This document shows positions 50,029-62,200 of a DNA stretch of 64,000 nucleotides, piece after piece. The notes under the pieces were generated by a model. The model saw only the letters and a list, made by a program, of their open reading frames with translations. It was not told the DNA's origin and did no database searches. Within the stretch, counting starts at the first letter, position 1. Every line of letters starts with the position of its first letter. Made by a program: the position numbers and the translations under genes. The stretch comes from Valencia hispanica (Eukaryota; Chordata; Actinopteri; Cyprinodontiformes; Valenciidae), in the NCBI GenBank assembly GCA_963556495.2, contig OY747704.1, positions 7,929,001-7,993,000 of the forward strand, read 5' to 3'.

Positions 50029-51039
50029 TCTGAAGGAGATTAGTGACTGTAATGTAGTGGTAGGAGAGAGAGCAAAGGATGATGGTCTGTAGGATGAAAC
50101 CGATGGTGAGGAAGGTGAAGAGAACAACAGCAGAGGAGAGGACCAGGCTGTGGAAACTGAAAAACAAAGACTGTTGTGAGGTTTTCAGGGAGGATTTGAC
50201 CCTGGCTCTTGGTGGCCAGGAGGTGCTCTCAGATTACTGGACAGGTACAGCTAATGTGGTTAGGGAGACAGGTAGGAGGGTACTTGGTGTGTCATCTGGG
50301 AGGAGTAAAGTAGATAAGGAGACTTGGTGGTGGAGAAAGAAGTTAGCTAAGAAGAAGTGGGACACTGAGAGGACTGAGGAGAGTAGACAGCAGTATAGAG
50401 AGATGCAGCATATGGTGAAGGTAGAGGTAGCAAAGGCCAAACAAAGGATGCATGATTACCTGTATGCTAGGTTGGACAGTAAGGAGGAATAGAACTATTT
50501 GTACAGGTTGGCGAGGCAGGGAGATAGAGTTGGAAAGGATGTGCAACAGGTTACAGTGATTAAGGATAAGGCTAGAAATGTACTGACAAGTGCAAAGTGT
50601 GTGATGGGAAGATGGAAAAAATACTTTGAATAGCTGATGAATGACAAAAATGAGAGAGAATGTAGAGTAGAAGAGGTGACTGTTGTGGATCAAGAAGCAG
50701 TTGAGATTAGTAAGGATGAAGTGAGGAAAGCTTTGAAGAGGACGAAGAGGGGAAAGGCAGTTGGTCCTAATGACGTACCTGTGGAGGTATGGAAGTGGAT
50801 AGGAGAGGTGGCAGTAGAGTTTTTGATTAGGTACTTCAACAAGATCTTGAAGCGTGAGAAGATACCGGAGGAATAGAGGAAAAGTGTTTTAGTGCCAATT
50901 TTTAAGAACAAGAGAGATGTACAAAATTGTGGCAACTACAGAGCAATAAAGCTAATGAGTCACACACCAAAGCTGTGGGAAAAGCAATTTTTGCTTTAAG
51001 GATGCTGATAGAGAAGTACAGAGAAAGGCCAGTAAAAAG

Positions 51040-51390
51040 GCAATAACAAGAAAACTGTTATGAGAGGAACCATGAACTGTCTCAGAATGGATGGATATTA
51101 TACACAAACTTTATGTTATGGAGCGACTGCCTTCAGACATTCCTTTGAAAAGGGTGAACCATAACTGGAAAAATTTAAACTTTTTCTTGCCACCTACCAC
51201 ATTGTATCTGTGTTGTATCTAACGTATAATTTTAAACCGAAACACTATAGATTGTTTCTATTCCTTTCCCCTCCTGTTTTGTGTTTATTGTTACAAATGA
51301 AAAATAGAAAACATTCAATTAAAAGTTTAAAACCAAAAAACTTCGAAGTGAAGCCAACATCAGTTACCTCATATCAAAAATGATGGATTT
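51040..51390 (+). other. Unassigned, possible L1-type 3' end
   Basis: gaaaaatttaaactttttcttgcc and an AT-rich tail rich in cctttcccctcctg hint at an L1 3' region, but no coding motif is secure. Confidence 0.3.
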
Positions 51391-52205
51391 AAAGTTGGGG
51401 TAAGAGATTTTTTTCTGAAACCATTTTGCAATATTGTTTAAAATACTCTTCATATACCAATTTCCACCAAAAAAATAGGTGTTTTCTCAAAAAAATTTAA
51501 TTATAATGGTCTTTAAAACATACAATCTTGGGGAAAAAAATCAAATTGTCTTGTGCGGCCCGTTCTTGTAAACAATTGGCTTTTGAGCCATCAATAAAAG
51601 TCCCCTCTCATTGTCCCTTCCCTTCTGCACGTTCCCCTGTTTGTGCATGCATCGTTCGTTCTCGGCTTGGAGCAGTAAACAGGAAGTGAAGGCGAAGCAA
51701 GAGATGGGTTAGCTCTTTTAGCTTGCGTACAAAATTGGTATACATTTACGTGGGTGAGTTATGTTAGGAATTATGGCAGAAAATCTGCCAACAATGGGTC
51801 AAAAACATAAAACTGTATTTGCAAAGGCTATGGCCAAAGAAAAAGCTGATGAAGAGCGGAAATAGAGAAGAGCAGTGTGCTTTGGTGCTGCATTTGAGTC
51901 ATGGCGTCAGCTGAGGGAACAGAAAGACCTGCAAACTGATGCCATGGAGGATCTATATCTCTGTGATCCATAAGATAACGTTATGTTTTATGGTTGTTTG
52001 AGATTACCAATTGTCTTATGTTTTCATTTTAACACGTATTTGAGTAATTGAGGCTAAAATGAAATGGATGAACAACAATGCTCGTAATTTGTATAGCATT
52101 TCCGTACTGCAGTGGGTTTGCTAAGTTGGCTAACAATGAAGTGAGTTACTTGCTGACTCACGTTATGCTTTGGGACTGCTTTTCAGCAAAGGGGACAGGA
52201 CGACT
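51390..52205 (+). repeat. DNA-transposon-associated relic
   Basis: A short plus-strand relic (KAMAKEKADEERK, then FGAAFESWRQLREQKDLQTDAM) resembles a short conserved segment, FxRWRELRxxxGLKTD, in transposon-associated fish proteins. I recognise the motif but not the element. The rest is featureless. Confidence 0.35.
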
Positions 52206-52332
52206 GATTAAGGAAAGGATGAATGGGGTCATGTAAGGTGAAATTCTGAGCCGAAACTTCCTTCCATCAGTGAGAGCATTGAAGATGAAACATGGCTGGA
52301 TCTTCCAGCATGACAATGATCCTAAACACACC
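52205..52332 (+). pseudogene. Tc1 transposase fragment
   Basis: Conceptual RMNGVM, then [24 protein letters not shown]: the HDNDPKHT box containing the third-domain catalytic region of Tc1 transposase. It ends abruptly where the Gypsy LTR-like sequence starts near 52340. Confidence 0.75.
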
Positions 52333-53054
52333 TGGTGGTGGTGGTTGTGGTGGTGGTTGCGGGAATTGGGAACACTGCACAGGGAAATGGAGACATGAAG
52401 GACTGCTGAAGGGGAAGTCCAGAGGTGATAGAGAGTCTTGGTATAATTCTGACTGTTTGAATGTACTCAGGTGAAACTTACTCGACAGATGATGGATTGA
52501 ATGCCAGGGAGAGAGAGCTAGGACTCCAGGATGTCTGCGGGAGCTTGCTGCTGAGTTCCAGGAGACACAGGATGTGGATTCCGGGAGCAAGGACTGAGCA
52601 CGGAGGGTGGGCAGGCAGAGCACGGAGATGGAGCATGGAGGAATTTGGAGCTTGGAGGCTGTCAGACATGGAATGGAGAACAAGGCTTGCAGTGAAGCTG
52701 GAGAACTTGGCAGTGGATCCAGTGGATGAAACGGTAGCTGACGAAGGAGGGAATATAGATCTTGTGATGTTGGTCATTACCTGGATTGGGTTCAGTCTGT
52801 TAAGCTTGCTTGATGACATCCTCAATCTCCCAACTCAGACCACCCACAATGCAATTGGGTGGAATGATGGTCCTCATAAGGTGCATAAACTCTTATGGTT
52901 GGTCCAAACTAGCAACGGGCTCCTGTGCTCTGGGGGTCCTTTGGGTTTCTATGGCTCCTTCGTGTCTGCGTCAATTCCTGGGAGGCGGATCGATGGCTCC
53001 TCACACCAGCTATTGAACACTCATATGGAGAAACCTGATATGCACCAGCATTGT

Positions 53055-53106
53055 CATACACACACGCGCACGCACGCGCGCACGCACGCACGCACCCACG
53101 CACGCA

Positions 53107-53138
<32 letters not shown>

Positions 53139-53141
53139 CAG
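53055..53141. repeat. (CACG/CA)n microsatellite
   Basis: An alternating cacgcacg run followed by cacaca, purine-pyrimidine alternating and so Z-DNA-prone. Arg-Thr-His frames across it are artefacts. Confidence 0.95.
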
Positions 53142-53144
53142 GTG

Positions 53145-53630
53145 TGGGGATTCCAGTGTTTACAGATACTTTCTTGGGTTTAGGTTACCATTACTAAATC
53201 TTGTAATAATCGGTAACATGAGCTTTTCAGTGATGCTGTTATTGTATTCATATATCTATTTGTGGGTTGTGGTTGTGTAGTTCTCAGTTTGCATTGTTTG
53301 ATTTGTTTTGTCATTTTTTTCCCTCTCCCTGCTGTCCTGCTGGTGGAGGGAGACTGTGATGATTTCTTGTGTTTTCTTTGTTCCCCTTCCTTACTTGTAT
53401 CTTCAGCTCACCTTCTACCTCTTAACCTATTTTCCCTACCTCTCTTCATCTACTTTCTTTCTTCCCCTTTATTTTCCATCTCTGTGTCCCTGGCGCATCA
53501 AAAAAAATAACAAACCCACAGTAATCTCTAATAAAGATTTCTAATAAAGATATATGTCAAGCGGAGTACTATACCAAAAGCTGTAGTGCTCCACTTGTGA
53601 TAGTAAATCTGTCGGGCTTCTACTTAGTAC
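53145..53630. other. No recognised gene
   Basis: T- and C-rich stretch between Gypsy pieces. Two overlapping 78-82-codon frames are composition artefacts. Confidence 0.45.
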
Positions 53631-54197
53631 TCAGAGACCAATTCTGAGCTCCACACTGCCAGACAAGACACGTGTAAAAAAAAAAAAAAAAAAACTAGCA
53701 CTGGAAGGATTGCGCCTTCCAACCATTGACGCCATTCCTCAAGGGCGGGCTTGATAGCCAGGAGTTCCTGGTACCCCACGTCATAGTGGCTCTCTGTGGG
53801 GGTTAGACAGTGAGAAAAGAAGGCAAAGGGGTGAAGTTTATTATCTGAGGGTGAATGTTGAGAGAGTGTTGGAGGCGTCGACTTTGAGGATGATTTGTAG
53901 GTCTGGGTTGGGTTGAACCAGGGTGGGTGCATCAGAGAACTTTCACCCTCGTCTGTCCAGAAGGGAATCTTGGATGAAGTGGGTGATGTTAGGGGAACGA
54001 TGGTCTGGCTTTTGCTTGTGGCTGCTGAAGGAGGAGCAGCCTCTCCCAACCTCTCATGATCTCTCGCCTTATTCTCTTTTTCCTTTTTTTCTTTTCTTAG
54101 CTTTTCTTAGTTTTTTTTCTTAGTTACTTTATACACCCAGCCTCTGGAGTCACTGTATTAGACCGGATCTCTTTTTTGGATTACTTTCTGAAGGATT

Positions 54198-55322
54198 GTG
54201 GATAACCAAAATGGCTCAGCTGAGGACTTTGAGAAACTGCTCCAGAGAATTGAAACAATCGAGATTAAGTTACACCATCTTCAGATTAATTTTGATCTAA
54301 ACACTGGATATGGAAATGACACAACTTTACCGATGACTACACGCAGCAACGCTACTACCTCTGCCAAAAGGCGCCTAACGGGTAGAGCACCCTATTCACG
54401 GTTTGACGAAGACTGGCCGGCTTTAAATCACACTGAATCTACACCTGCTTTCTCTGCTCCAGGAGAAGAAACAAAATAAACTGCAACCCAAAACAAGAGA
54501 TCTCACTCCCCCTGGAATACCGCTGAGAAACAGATTCGCAGTGCTCAGTTCCTCAAAAGATGACACAGCCTCTGGGACCAGTAAAGGTCACCAGGAGAAA
54601 TCCATCCACATGAAGCGGAAACATAAGAAAGCAAGAACCCCCCAGCAAAACTTCTCATCATACATGATGGATCAATTAATGGTATCAAAGATTTTTGTAG
54701 CCAGAACACTAGCGTTATCAACTGCCCCACGAATACAGTGAGAGAAATATCAGAAAAAATCCGGACAATTTTAGAACAACACCCTAAATTGGAAAAGCTT
54801 GTTATCCACACAGGTGCAACTGATGTAGCCAAACAATCAGAGATTCTGAAAATAGACTTCTCTTAACTGCTACAGAGACTTGATGGACTTAACATAAACA
54901 TCTTTATCAGTGGACTAGTCCCTGAAGGAAATGATGAAAGGTGCAGTAGACTTTGCATGCTTCATAAATGTTTGAATAGAAAATCTGTTGAAAAATCGAT
55001 CCCATTTATAAATAACTTTAAAATATTTGGATGTGCAAAGCACTTGTTCAAGGTCAACCAGCATTATCTTAACAGAGCCGGACTTAGACTGTTGACCTCA
55101 CATATTTTCTGTTATCTGAACATACACTTGATAAAGCACCCGAGAGCTGACCTCGAAGCACGGCCCGTGGATATTATCAGAGAACAAACATTTCCCCATA
55201 CACATCAAGTGACATCACCGGCCCAGACAGCGAACGAACTGACAGAAAACAAACCCTTCCTACCACAGCAGCAGAGAGCAAATATGTACATCCCTCAGCG
55301 AAATGTTCTTCTAGTATTCTAA
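54198..55322 (+). pseudogene. LINE ORF1 with esterase-like domain
   Basis: Starts MDNQNGSAEDFEKLLQRIET with a coiled-coil-like heptad region, followed by RAPYSRFDEDWPAL. After frameshifts come LIIHDGSINGIKDF, LEKLVIHTGATDVA and HYLNRAGLRLLTSHI. Order and motifs fit the SGNH-hydrolase-like ORF1 of L2/CR1-group LINEs. It is broken in at least three places. Confidence 0.68.
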
Positions 55323-55529
55323 TGTCATTAGACTCATCGACACTTAATGACTCTCCGTTTACAGATTTCTCAGATAGACTGAAAGCACAAATAAGAATTG
55401 GGTCACAACTAACACAGAAACTCTGCGACTAACACTGGATGTATTCCACCCATGCCCCAACTGGTAATAACAGACGTCTGATATAAAAGGGAACCGGACA
55501 GTAATTCTACTCCCACCATCTCCCTGAAG

Positions 55530-56055
55530 TTGTCCGGCCACCCAGAAAGAATAATTCAAGTCATTATAAGCAAGAGAAAACAAAAAAATAAAGCCAAATG
55601 CTCTTATATTAAAAAAAATCTCAAATTGACATCCTGTCAGAAGGTTCAGCTACCGATCTTCAAACTACTTAAGTTAGCTTTATTAAATATTAGGTCTTTA
55701 TCAGGAAAGCCATTCCGAATCAATGAATTTATCACAGAACATAATATACATGCCCTTTTTTTATCAGAAACCTGGCTAGACGTAAATAATGAAACATCTG
55801 TATTGATAGAATCTACTCCTCCAAATTGCAATTTTTAAGCGAGAGCAGGAAACACAGACGAGGTGGAGGTGTAGCCAAAATCTTTCATAACTCAATGAAC
55901 TTTAAAAAGGTATCCCTGGGTACATTTGACTCTTTTGAAAACCTAGCCACCCAGATAAATGAGCCAAAAAAAGCTCTACTTCTAAGTTTATATAACCCAC
56001 AAAACTTAACTCTTACTTCTTTAATGATTTCAGCGACCTTCTTTCCGTAATATGT
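55530..56055 (+). pseudogene. LINE endonuclease N-terminal part (host element)
   Basis: Reads [30 protein letters not shown] and RGGGVAKIF in two frames, the NIRS, ETWL and GGGVA motifs of the APE endonuclease. It is cut off at the target duplication ATCGATTAT. Confidence 0.8.
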
Positions 56056-57231
56056 ATCGATTATTTCAATTTTCAATTCAGTTTATTTATATAGCGCCGA
56101 TTCACAACAGATGTCATCTCAAGGCACTTAACAAGAAGTCATTTCAATACATTTATACAAACATTCCAATCAGTTAAAAATTTTCCTATTTAAGGAAACC
56201 CAGCAGATTGCGTCCGTCATTGGCATGAGGTTGGGCCCCATTAATGCAGACTTTCCAACCACAGCAATCCTTCAACATCCCTCATACTGAGCAAGCATGT
56301 AGCGATGGTGGAGAGGAAAAACTCCCCTTTAACAGGAAGAAACCTCCAACAGAACCTGGCTCAGTAGGAGCGGCCATCTGCTACGACCGTCTGGGGGTTT
56401 GAGAAGACAGAGCAGAGACACAGTAGGAACAGAAGATCTGATATAACAGTACTTTCTATGTTACAGAAAGTAAAAAAGTTGATAACATGACACGGTGGAT
56501 GTTCAGTTACTGGGAGCATCATCCCAGTCGATGCCCCCCATCCAACAGGGCATTGCAGCCAAGCAGGATACCAGACCAGGTGTGGCTTCTATGGAGAAAA
56601 AAACACTGAGAGAAAACAAAGTTAACAGTGAAAATAACAGAATGTACTGTAATACAAGTGGAGAGTTGTAGTAGAAAAGGAAGTAGCAGAGTGAAGAAAA
56701 TTGGTAAGTCTGTCCTGCAGCAGTCTAAGCCTATAGCAGCATAACTAAAGAGATAGCTCAGGATGACCTTAGCCACTCTAACTATAAGCTTTGTCAAAAA
56801 GGAACGTTTTAAGCCTGGCCTTAAAAGTAAACAGAGTGTCTGCCTCACGGACTAAAGCTGGGAGCTGGTTCCACAGGAGAAGAGCCTGATAACTAAAAGA
56901 TCTGCCTCCCATTCTACTTTTAGAAATCTTAGGAACTACAAGTAAACCTGCAGTCTGAGAGCGAAGTGCTCTGTTGGGAACATACGAAACAATTAGATCT
57001 CTGATGTATGATGAAGCTTGATTATTAAGGACTTTGTATGTAAGAAGGGGGATCTTAAATTATATTCTGGATTTAATAGGGAGCCAATGAAGGGAAGCTA
57101 AAACAGGAGAAATGTGATCTCTCTTTTTAATATTCAGTAGAACTCTTGGGGCTTTTAATGGGATTTTGTGGACTACCTGATAGTAAAGAATTACAGTAGT
57201 CCAGCCTTGAGGTAACAAATGCATGGACTAG

Positions 57232-58247
57232 TTACTCAGCATCACTCCTGGACAGGATGTTTCTAATTTTAGCAATATTCTGGAGGTGAAAAAAAGAAAT
57301 CCTAGAAACCTGTTTAATATGGGATTTAAATGTCAAGTCTTGGTCAAAAATAACGCAGAGGTTCTTTACGTTATTACTGGGGGCCAATTTAATGCCATCC
57401 AGATGAAGTAATTGACTAATCAGTTTCTTTTGTAGAACTTCTGGTCCAAAGACAGCAACTTCTGTCTTGTCAGAATTCAAGAGCAAAAAGTCATCCATGT
57501 TTTTATGTCTTCCAGACATGCCTGTACTCTACCTAACTGACTGGGTTCATCAGGATTTATGGATAAATATAGTTGTGTATCATCGGCATAGCTGTGGAAA
57601 TTTATCCCATGCTGTCTAATGATACTACCAATTGGGAGCATATATATGGTGAAAAGAATTGGTCCAAGCACAGAACCCTGTGGAACTCCACAAGTAACCC
57701 TTGAGAGTGAAGAAGGTTGATCATTTAGATGAACAAACTGGAATCTATCAGACAAATATGATTTAAACCAGCCTAGTGCTGTTCCTTTGATCCCTGCAAC
57801 ATGTTCAAGCCTTTCTAAGAGAATATTATGATCGACTGTGTCAAAAGCAGCACTGAGATCTAACAAAACCAGAACAGACACCAGTCCATTATCTGAGGCC
57901 ATGAGAATATCATTAGTAACCTTCACCAGTGCTGTTTCAGTGCTATGATGAGCTCTAAAACCTGACTGAAACTCTTCAAACAGCTCGTTACTGTTTAGAT
58001 GCTCACAGACTTGATTAGCAACAATTTTTTCAAGGATTTTGGATAAGAAAGGAAGGTTAGATATAGGTCTGTAATTCACTAAGTCATCTTGATCAAGGGA
58101 AGGTTTCTTGAGTAAAGGTTTAATTACAGCTATTTTAAATTCCTGTGGTACGTATCTGTTTACTAAGGATAGATTAATCATATCCAAAATGGGGCCATGA
58201 ACCAAATGGAACACTTCCTTAAATAAGTTGGTTGGGATTGGGTCCAA
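57232..58247 (-). pseudogene. L2-type reverse transcriptase
   Basis: 256 open codons (57477-58247) from MDPIPTNLFKEVFH through NYRPISNLPFLSKILEK, FRAHHSTETALVKV, LLDLSAAFDTVDH, GVPQGSVLGPILFTIYML and SYADDTQLYLS. The catalytic YADD (about 57579-57590) is intact. A frameshift leads to 57232-57519 with LNSDKTEVAVFGP and DLTFKSHIKQV. The last coding part ends in a stop near 57231. Confidence 0.88.
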
Positions 58248-58686
58248 CGTACAAGTTGAAGGTTTGGGAGGATGCCTATGATATTATTTTTAATAGAATT
58301 AATTTTATTTATGAAGAATCCCATAAAATCATCACTGCTAAGAGCTGGGGGAATAGTTGGCGCAACTGTACTAGCTTGTCAAAGGGTCTTTTTATATAGC
58401 AGTAGAGGGTTATTCCAAGTAAAATAGGAATCCTCTAGGTGTGTAGAACACCATTTTCTCTCCAACTTCCTAGTATTCTGCTTTAAAGTACGCGTTAAAC
58501 CAAGGAGTCAGCCCCCTATGGCTAGCCACTTTTTTTTTTAAGAGGGCTACACTATCTAATGCCAAACGCAATGAGGAAGTAACGCTGTGAACCAGACCAT
58601 CAATTTCTGAAGGGTTAGAGATGGAATTGCTGCCATCCACTGTGTTACTCTGAGACACTGAGGAAAGTAAGAATGGAACAGATTCT

Positions 58687-59534
58687 TTAAAAAATTGTTA
58701 CAGCATTGTCTGATAAAGCTCTACTATAATGAAATTTTCTTTCAGATTTAAGATGGTCAGTTAAAGTAAATTCAAAAGTTATCAAGAAGTGGTCAGACAG
58801 GACCGGGTTATGTGGGTGGACTGTTATTTCCTCACACTCAATACCGTATGTCAGTACAAGGTCCAAAGTGTGTTTACCCGAGTGAGTGGATCCCTGTACT
58901 TTCTGAGTAAATCCAATTAAGTCTAAAATAGCATTAAAGGCTGCATTTAGGCTATCACTTTCAGTGTCCACATGAATATTGAAGTCCCCCACTATAATGA
59001 CCCTATCAGTATTTAATACCAAATCAGATAAAACAAAATGTGAGATCTGATCCAAGAATTGAGAGTAAGGGCCTGGTGGACGATACAAAACCACAAATAA
59101 TCTTAATGTCTTAATGTTTTGCAACTTGGATGAGGAAAATTAAGGGTTAGATGTTCAAAAGAACTGTAGCTATCAATTGGTCTGGGATTAATTAGTAAAT
59201 CAGAACGAAAAATGGTTGCAACTCCTCCTCCTCGTCCAGTACTTCTAGGAATGTGAAAATTTAAATGATTGGAAAGAGTTGACTCATTTATACTGACATA
59301 ATCCTCCTGTTGCAACCAGGTTTCTGTGAGACAAAGCAAATCAATGTGATTATCACAAATCAAGTCATTTACTAACAAAGTCTTTGAGGAGAGAGATCTT
59401 ATGTTTAATAAACCACATTTAATAGATTTATTTTTCTGTTCAGTCAAAGTCGAATTTATTTTTATGAGATTTCCATGATTTGCTTTTGTTGGCTTAACTT
59501 TTAACCCATTTAATTTTGACCGTTGGCAAGACAC
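58687..59534 (-). pseudogene. L2-type APE endonuclease
   Basis: Two overlapping frames: 59103-59534 with [27 protein letters not shown] and [10 protein letters not shown]; then 58687-59124 with LYRPPGPYSQFL, VIIVGDFNIHVD and PVLSDHFLITFEF. The active-site motifs NIRS, ETW, GDFN and SDH are all present. One frameshift near 59110 separates the halves. Confidence 0.85.
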
Positions 59535-59912
59535 TGTTCCTAATGGGTGGGTAACAGTACAGAAGCAGCAGAGAGGTGGGTTAAACTACGACTCTGCTTC
59601 CTGGTCTGGACCCTGGGTTGTCAATGTTTTGGAGGACTAATAAATTCAGCCATATTCCTAGAAAGAAGAGCTGCTCCATCCAAAGTGGGATGGATGCCGT
59701 CTCTCCGGATCAGACCAGGTTTTCCCCAAAATCTTATCAATGTTATCAGTTATCAATGTCGCCCACATCGTTTCCAGCACAGCACCTAGACAACCATTGG
59801 TGGAATGACAGCATGCGGCTAAACATGTTGTCACTGGTCCGATCAGGCAGAGGACCAAAACAGATTACAGAGTCTGACATTGTTTTGGCAAACTTACACA
59901 CCGAAGCAACAC

Positions 59913-60512
59913 TCATTTTTGTGACCTCTGATTGGCGTAATCGGGTGTCATTACCGCCAGCGTGAATAACAATCCTACTGTATTTATCTTATCTTTAGCC
60001 AGCAGTTTCAGGTAGGATTTGATGTCGCCCGTTCTGGCCCCTGGCAAGCATTTGACTATGGTCAATGGTGTCTCTAATGCCAAGTTTCTGACTATGGAGC
60101 TGCCGATTACCAGGGTTGGCTTCTCAGCGGGTGTGTCGCTGAGCGGGGAAAATCTGTTAGAAACGCGAACCGGTTGGTGGTGGCCCGTGGGCTGGATTCT
60201 AGAACTATGCTTCCTACGTACCCTCACCCAGCCGGCCTGAGGTCCCGGCTGCGCGGGCTCTACCGGAGGACGGCTAGGGGGTTCTGTCCTTGTTGGCTCC
60301 GCGCTGGCTAATGGGCCTCGGCTGTCTGCTGGTTTTTCAACAGCGCGGAGCCGGGCCTCTAATTCTGATACCCTTGCCTCCAAAGCTACAAAAATATTAC
60401 ATTTATTACAGTTACCATTATCACTAAAGGAGGCAGGGAAATAACTAAACATCTGACACAGAGAGCAAGAGAGAAGAGAAGAGTTAGAGACAGGAGAGAG
60501 AAGAATTGCCAT
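59913..60512 (-). pseudogene. L2-type ORF1 (coiled coil plus esterase-like start)
   Basis: 199 open codons. A cysteine pair NCNKCNIF precedes a short leucine-rich heptad region ([17 protein letters not shown]), then a proline-rich linker, then [15 protein letters not shown] and [13 protein letters not shown]. The last part has the GxSxV nucleophile-type motif of SGNH-like ORF1 proteins. It is cut short by a frameshift near 59970. Confidence 0.75.
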
Positions 60513-60691
60513 AGCCGCAATGAAGCTAAGCTAACTAAGCTAGCGAGACCTTGCCACCCCAAGAAAAACTGTGTGAAACACAAGGAGTTCCCAAAACGTA
60601 AAGTACACCACCGCAAAACATGTGTTTTAGTGTGCTTGTGTGTTAAAATATCTTAGAAAGGCTTTAGCACAGAGAAACTAAGATCGATTAT

Positions 60692-62200
60692 GACCAATTA
60701 ATAATTGTGGGGGGACTTCAACATCCACACTGACAACCCCAGGATAGACTAGCAAAAACATTAGGTGACTCTCTTCACAACTTCGGCCTGACCCAGCATG
60801 TCAAACAACCAACACACAATCGAGGACACACTCTGGACTTAATTATCAGCAAAGCTTTAAATATATCTGACATCTTGGTAATTGATATTGCATTATCTGA
60901 CCATTTCTTTATTTTCTTTGAAAGTACCATCTCTACTATACTATCTAGCCACAGTAAGATAACTGTAAAAAAGCGTTTTATATGGGACAGTTCAGTTGAA
61001 ACCTTTAAACGTATTTACCCTTCCACCACATCCCGCTCATCTTCCAACTCCAACTCAGTAAATAAGCTGGTAGATAATTTCCTCGCAAAAATCTCAGACA
61101 TCATTGAAGCCATTCCTCCAACTAAAGTGAAAGAAGTCTCAGGTATAAAGAAGTCTCTGTGGACAAGTGATTCCCTGGTATGTAGTGAAAAAAGGGAGTG
61201 TTGACAAGCCGAGAGAAAATGGCGTAAAACTCGACTCCAGTTTCACTGTGAGATCTACAAAGAGAGACTGAACAGATATCAGTTAACTTTAAAATATGCA
61301 AAGGAATCTTTCTTCTCTGAAATCATTAACAGAAACAATTTTAATGTATGCTCTGTTTGCAACAGTGGAAAGACTTACTACCGCCAATGACAGTAGCCCC
61401 TGAACTAAATTTGACCAGGGCCTGTAATGAATTTGCCAACTTTTTCACTGAAAAGATTCTACGGCTGGTCTGTACCGCAGCTCCGAACCGACTGCCAATG
61501 TTATACCCAATTACCACCAATGTAGAAAAAATGTCAGAATTCCATGAATTAATCCAAAAACCCTTTGGTGAAATCATTAACCAATTAAGCTCCTCCTCTT
61601 GCTGTCTTGATATCCAACCCACAGCTTTCCTTAAGAAAGTTTTCCCTGTCATTGGGTCTGATCTGATTCAAATAGTGAACTCATTGCTCCTGTCAGGTGT
61701 CTTCCCCCAGGCATTAAAAACAGCAGTTATTAAACCACTGCTAAGAAAGAATAATCTGGATAACATGTTAATGCAACACTAAAGGCCAATCTCTGATCTT
61801 CCATTCATCAATAACATTACTGAAAAAGCTCTGTTTCAGCAGTTAAATAGCTTCCAATGACCACCTGCTTTGATGGTTTTCAGTCTGCTTTCCATGCTCA
61901 CCACAGCACTGAGACTGGCCTCGTCAAAGTTTTCAATGACATGCGCATAAATACTGACTGGTAGAACCACAATGCTGGTTATTTTGGACCTCAGTGCAAC
62001 ATTTGACACTGTTTATCATAATATACTATTGGAACAACTGAGAGCTGGGTCGGACTCTCTGGTACAGTACTTGGCTGGTTCGAGTCTTGCCTAAAGAACA
62101 GGGAACTTTTCAGAAATCACATGTGGGGTGCCCCAGGGCCCCATCCTGGGCCCCCTCTTATTTAATATCTACATGCTCCCACTAGCCCAGATTATAACAA
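60692..62200 (+). pseudogene. LINE endonuclease end and reverse transcriptase (host element)
   Basis: Resumes with the DFNIHTDN motif (one extra G just before it), HNRGHTLDLIIS and ALSDHFFIFFE. The polymerase N-terminal part follows, with NSLLLSGVFPQALKTAVIKP and the relic GVPQGPILGPLLFNIYML. The polymerase frame is broken by stops near 61780 and 61858 and by frameshifts. The YADD box is not reached. Confidence 0.8.

Larger units (their letters stand above)
46925..51035 (+). mobile_element. RTE-like LINE split by an LTR-type insertion
   Basis: The 5' region (gaaggctatccgacgtaaa, ccataccggatcggtc, cagggtgccggtggaaattg) leads into an APE endonuclease relic: LRVGALNVGTMT, KVDILCVQ-like sequence, VVIGGDFKGH and VTYKSGGRTT. 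It breaks at 47784 and resumes at 50025 with frames for EISDCNVVVGE, QEVLSDYWTGTANVVRETG, KETWWWRKKLAKKKWDTERT and KRGKAVGPNDVPVEVWKWIG. A further deletion then joins SHTPKLWEK to FALRMLIEKYRE. The polymerase core is absent. Confidence 0.82.
52340..53990 (-). mobile_element. Second Gypsy relic (LTR plus RNase H fragments)
   Basis: 52360-52720 is a distant relative of the LTRs at 22.2 and 27.3 kb (aacactgcacag, gagagtcttgg.ataattctga, gaggctgtcagacatgga). 52800-52910 matches the RNase H-flanking region at 24975-25230. 53640-53990 encodes, on the minus strand, [20 protein letters not shown] and [19 protein letters not shown]. Large deletions separate the pieces. Confidence 0.72.
56056..60691 (-). 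mobile_element. Nearly complete L2-type LINE inserted antisense, 9-bp duplication
   Basis: ATCGATTAT at 56056-56064 and 60683-60691 flanks a 4.6-kb minus-strand element. It has a 5' leader, ORF1 (59913-60512), endonuclease (58687-59534), reverse transcriptase (57232-58247), a long 3' region and a tail ending aaataaactgaattgaaaattga. Short severed copies of its 3' end occur at 2.1, 4.9 and 24.8 kb. A few frameshifts and stops make it inactive as it stands, but it is the best-preserved element in the window. Confidence 0.88.
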
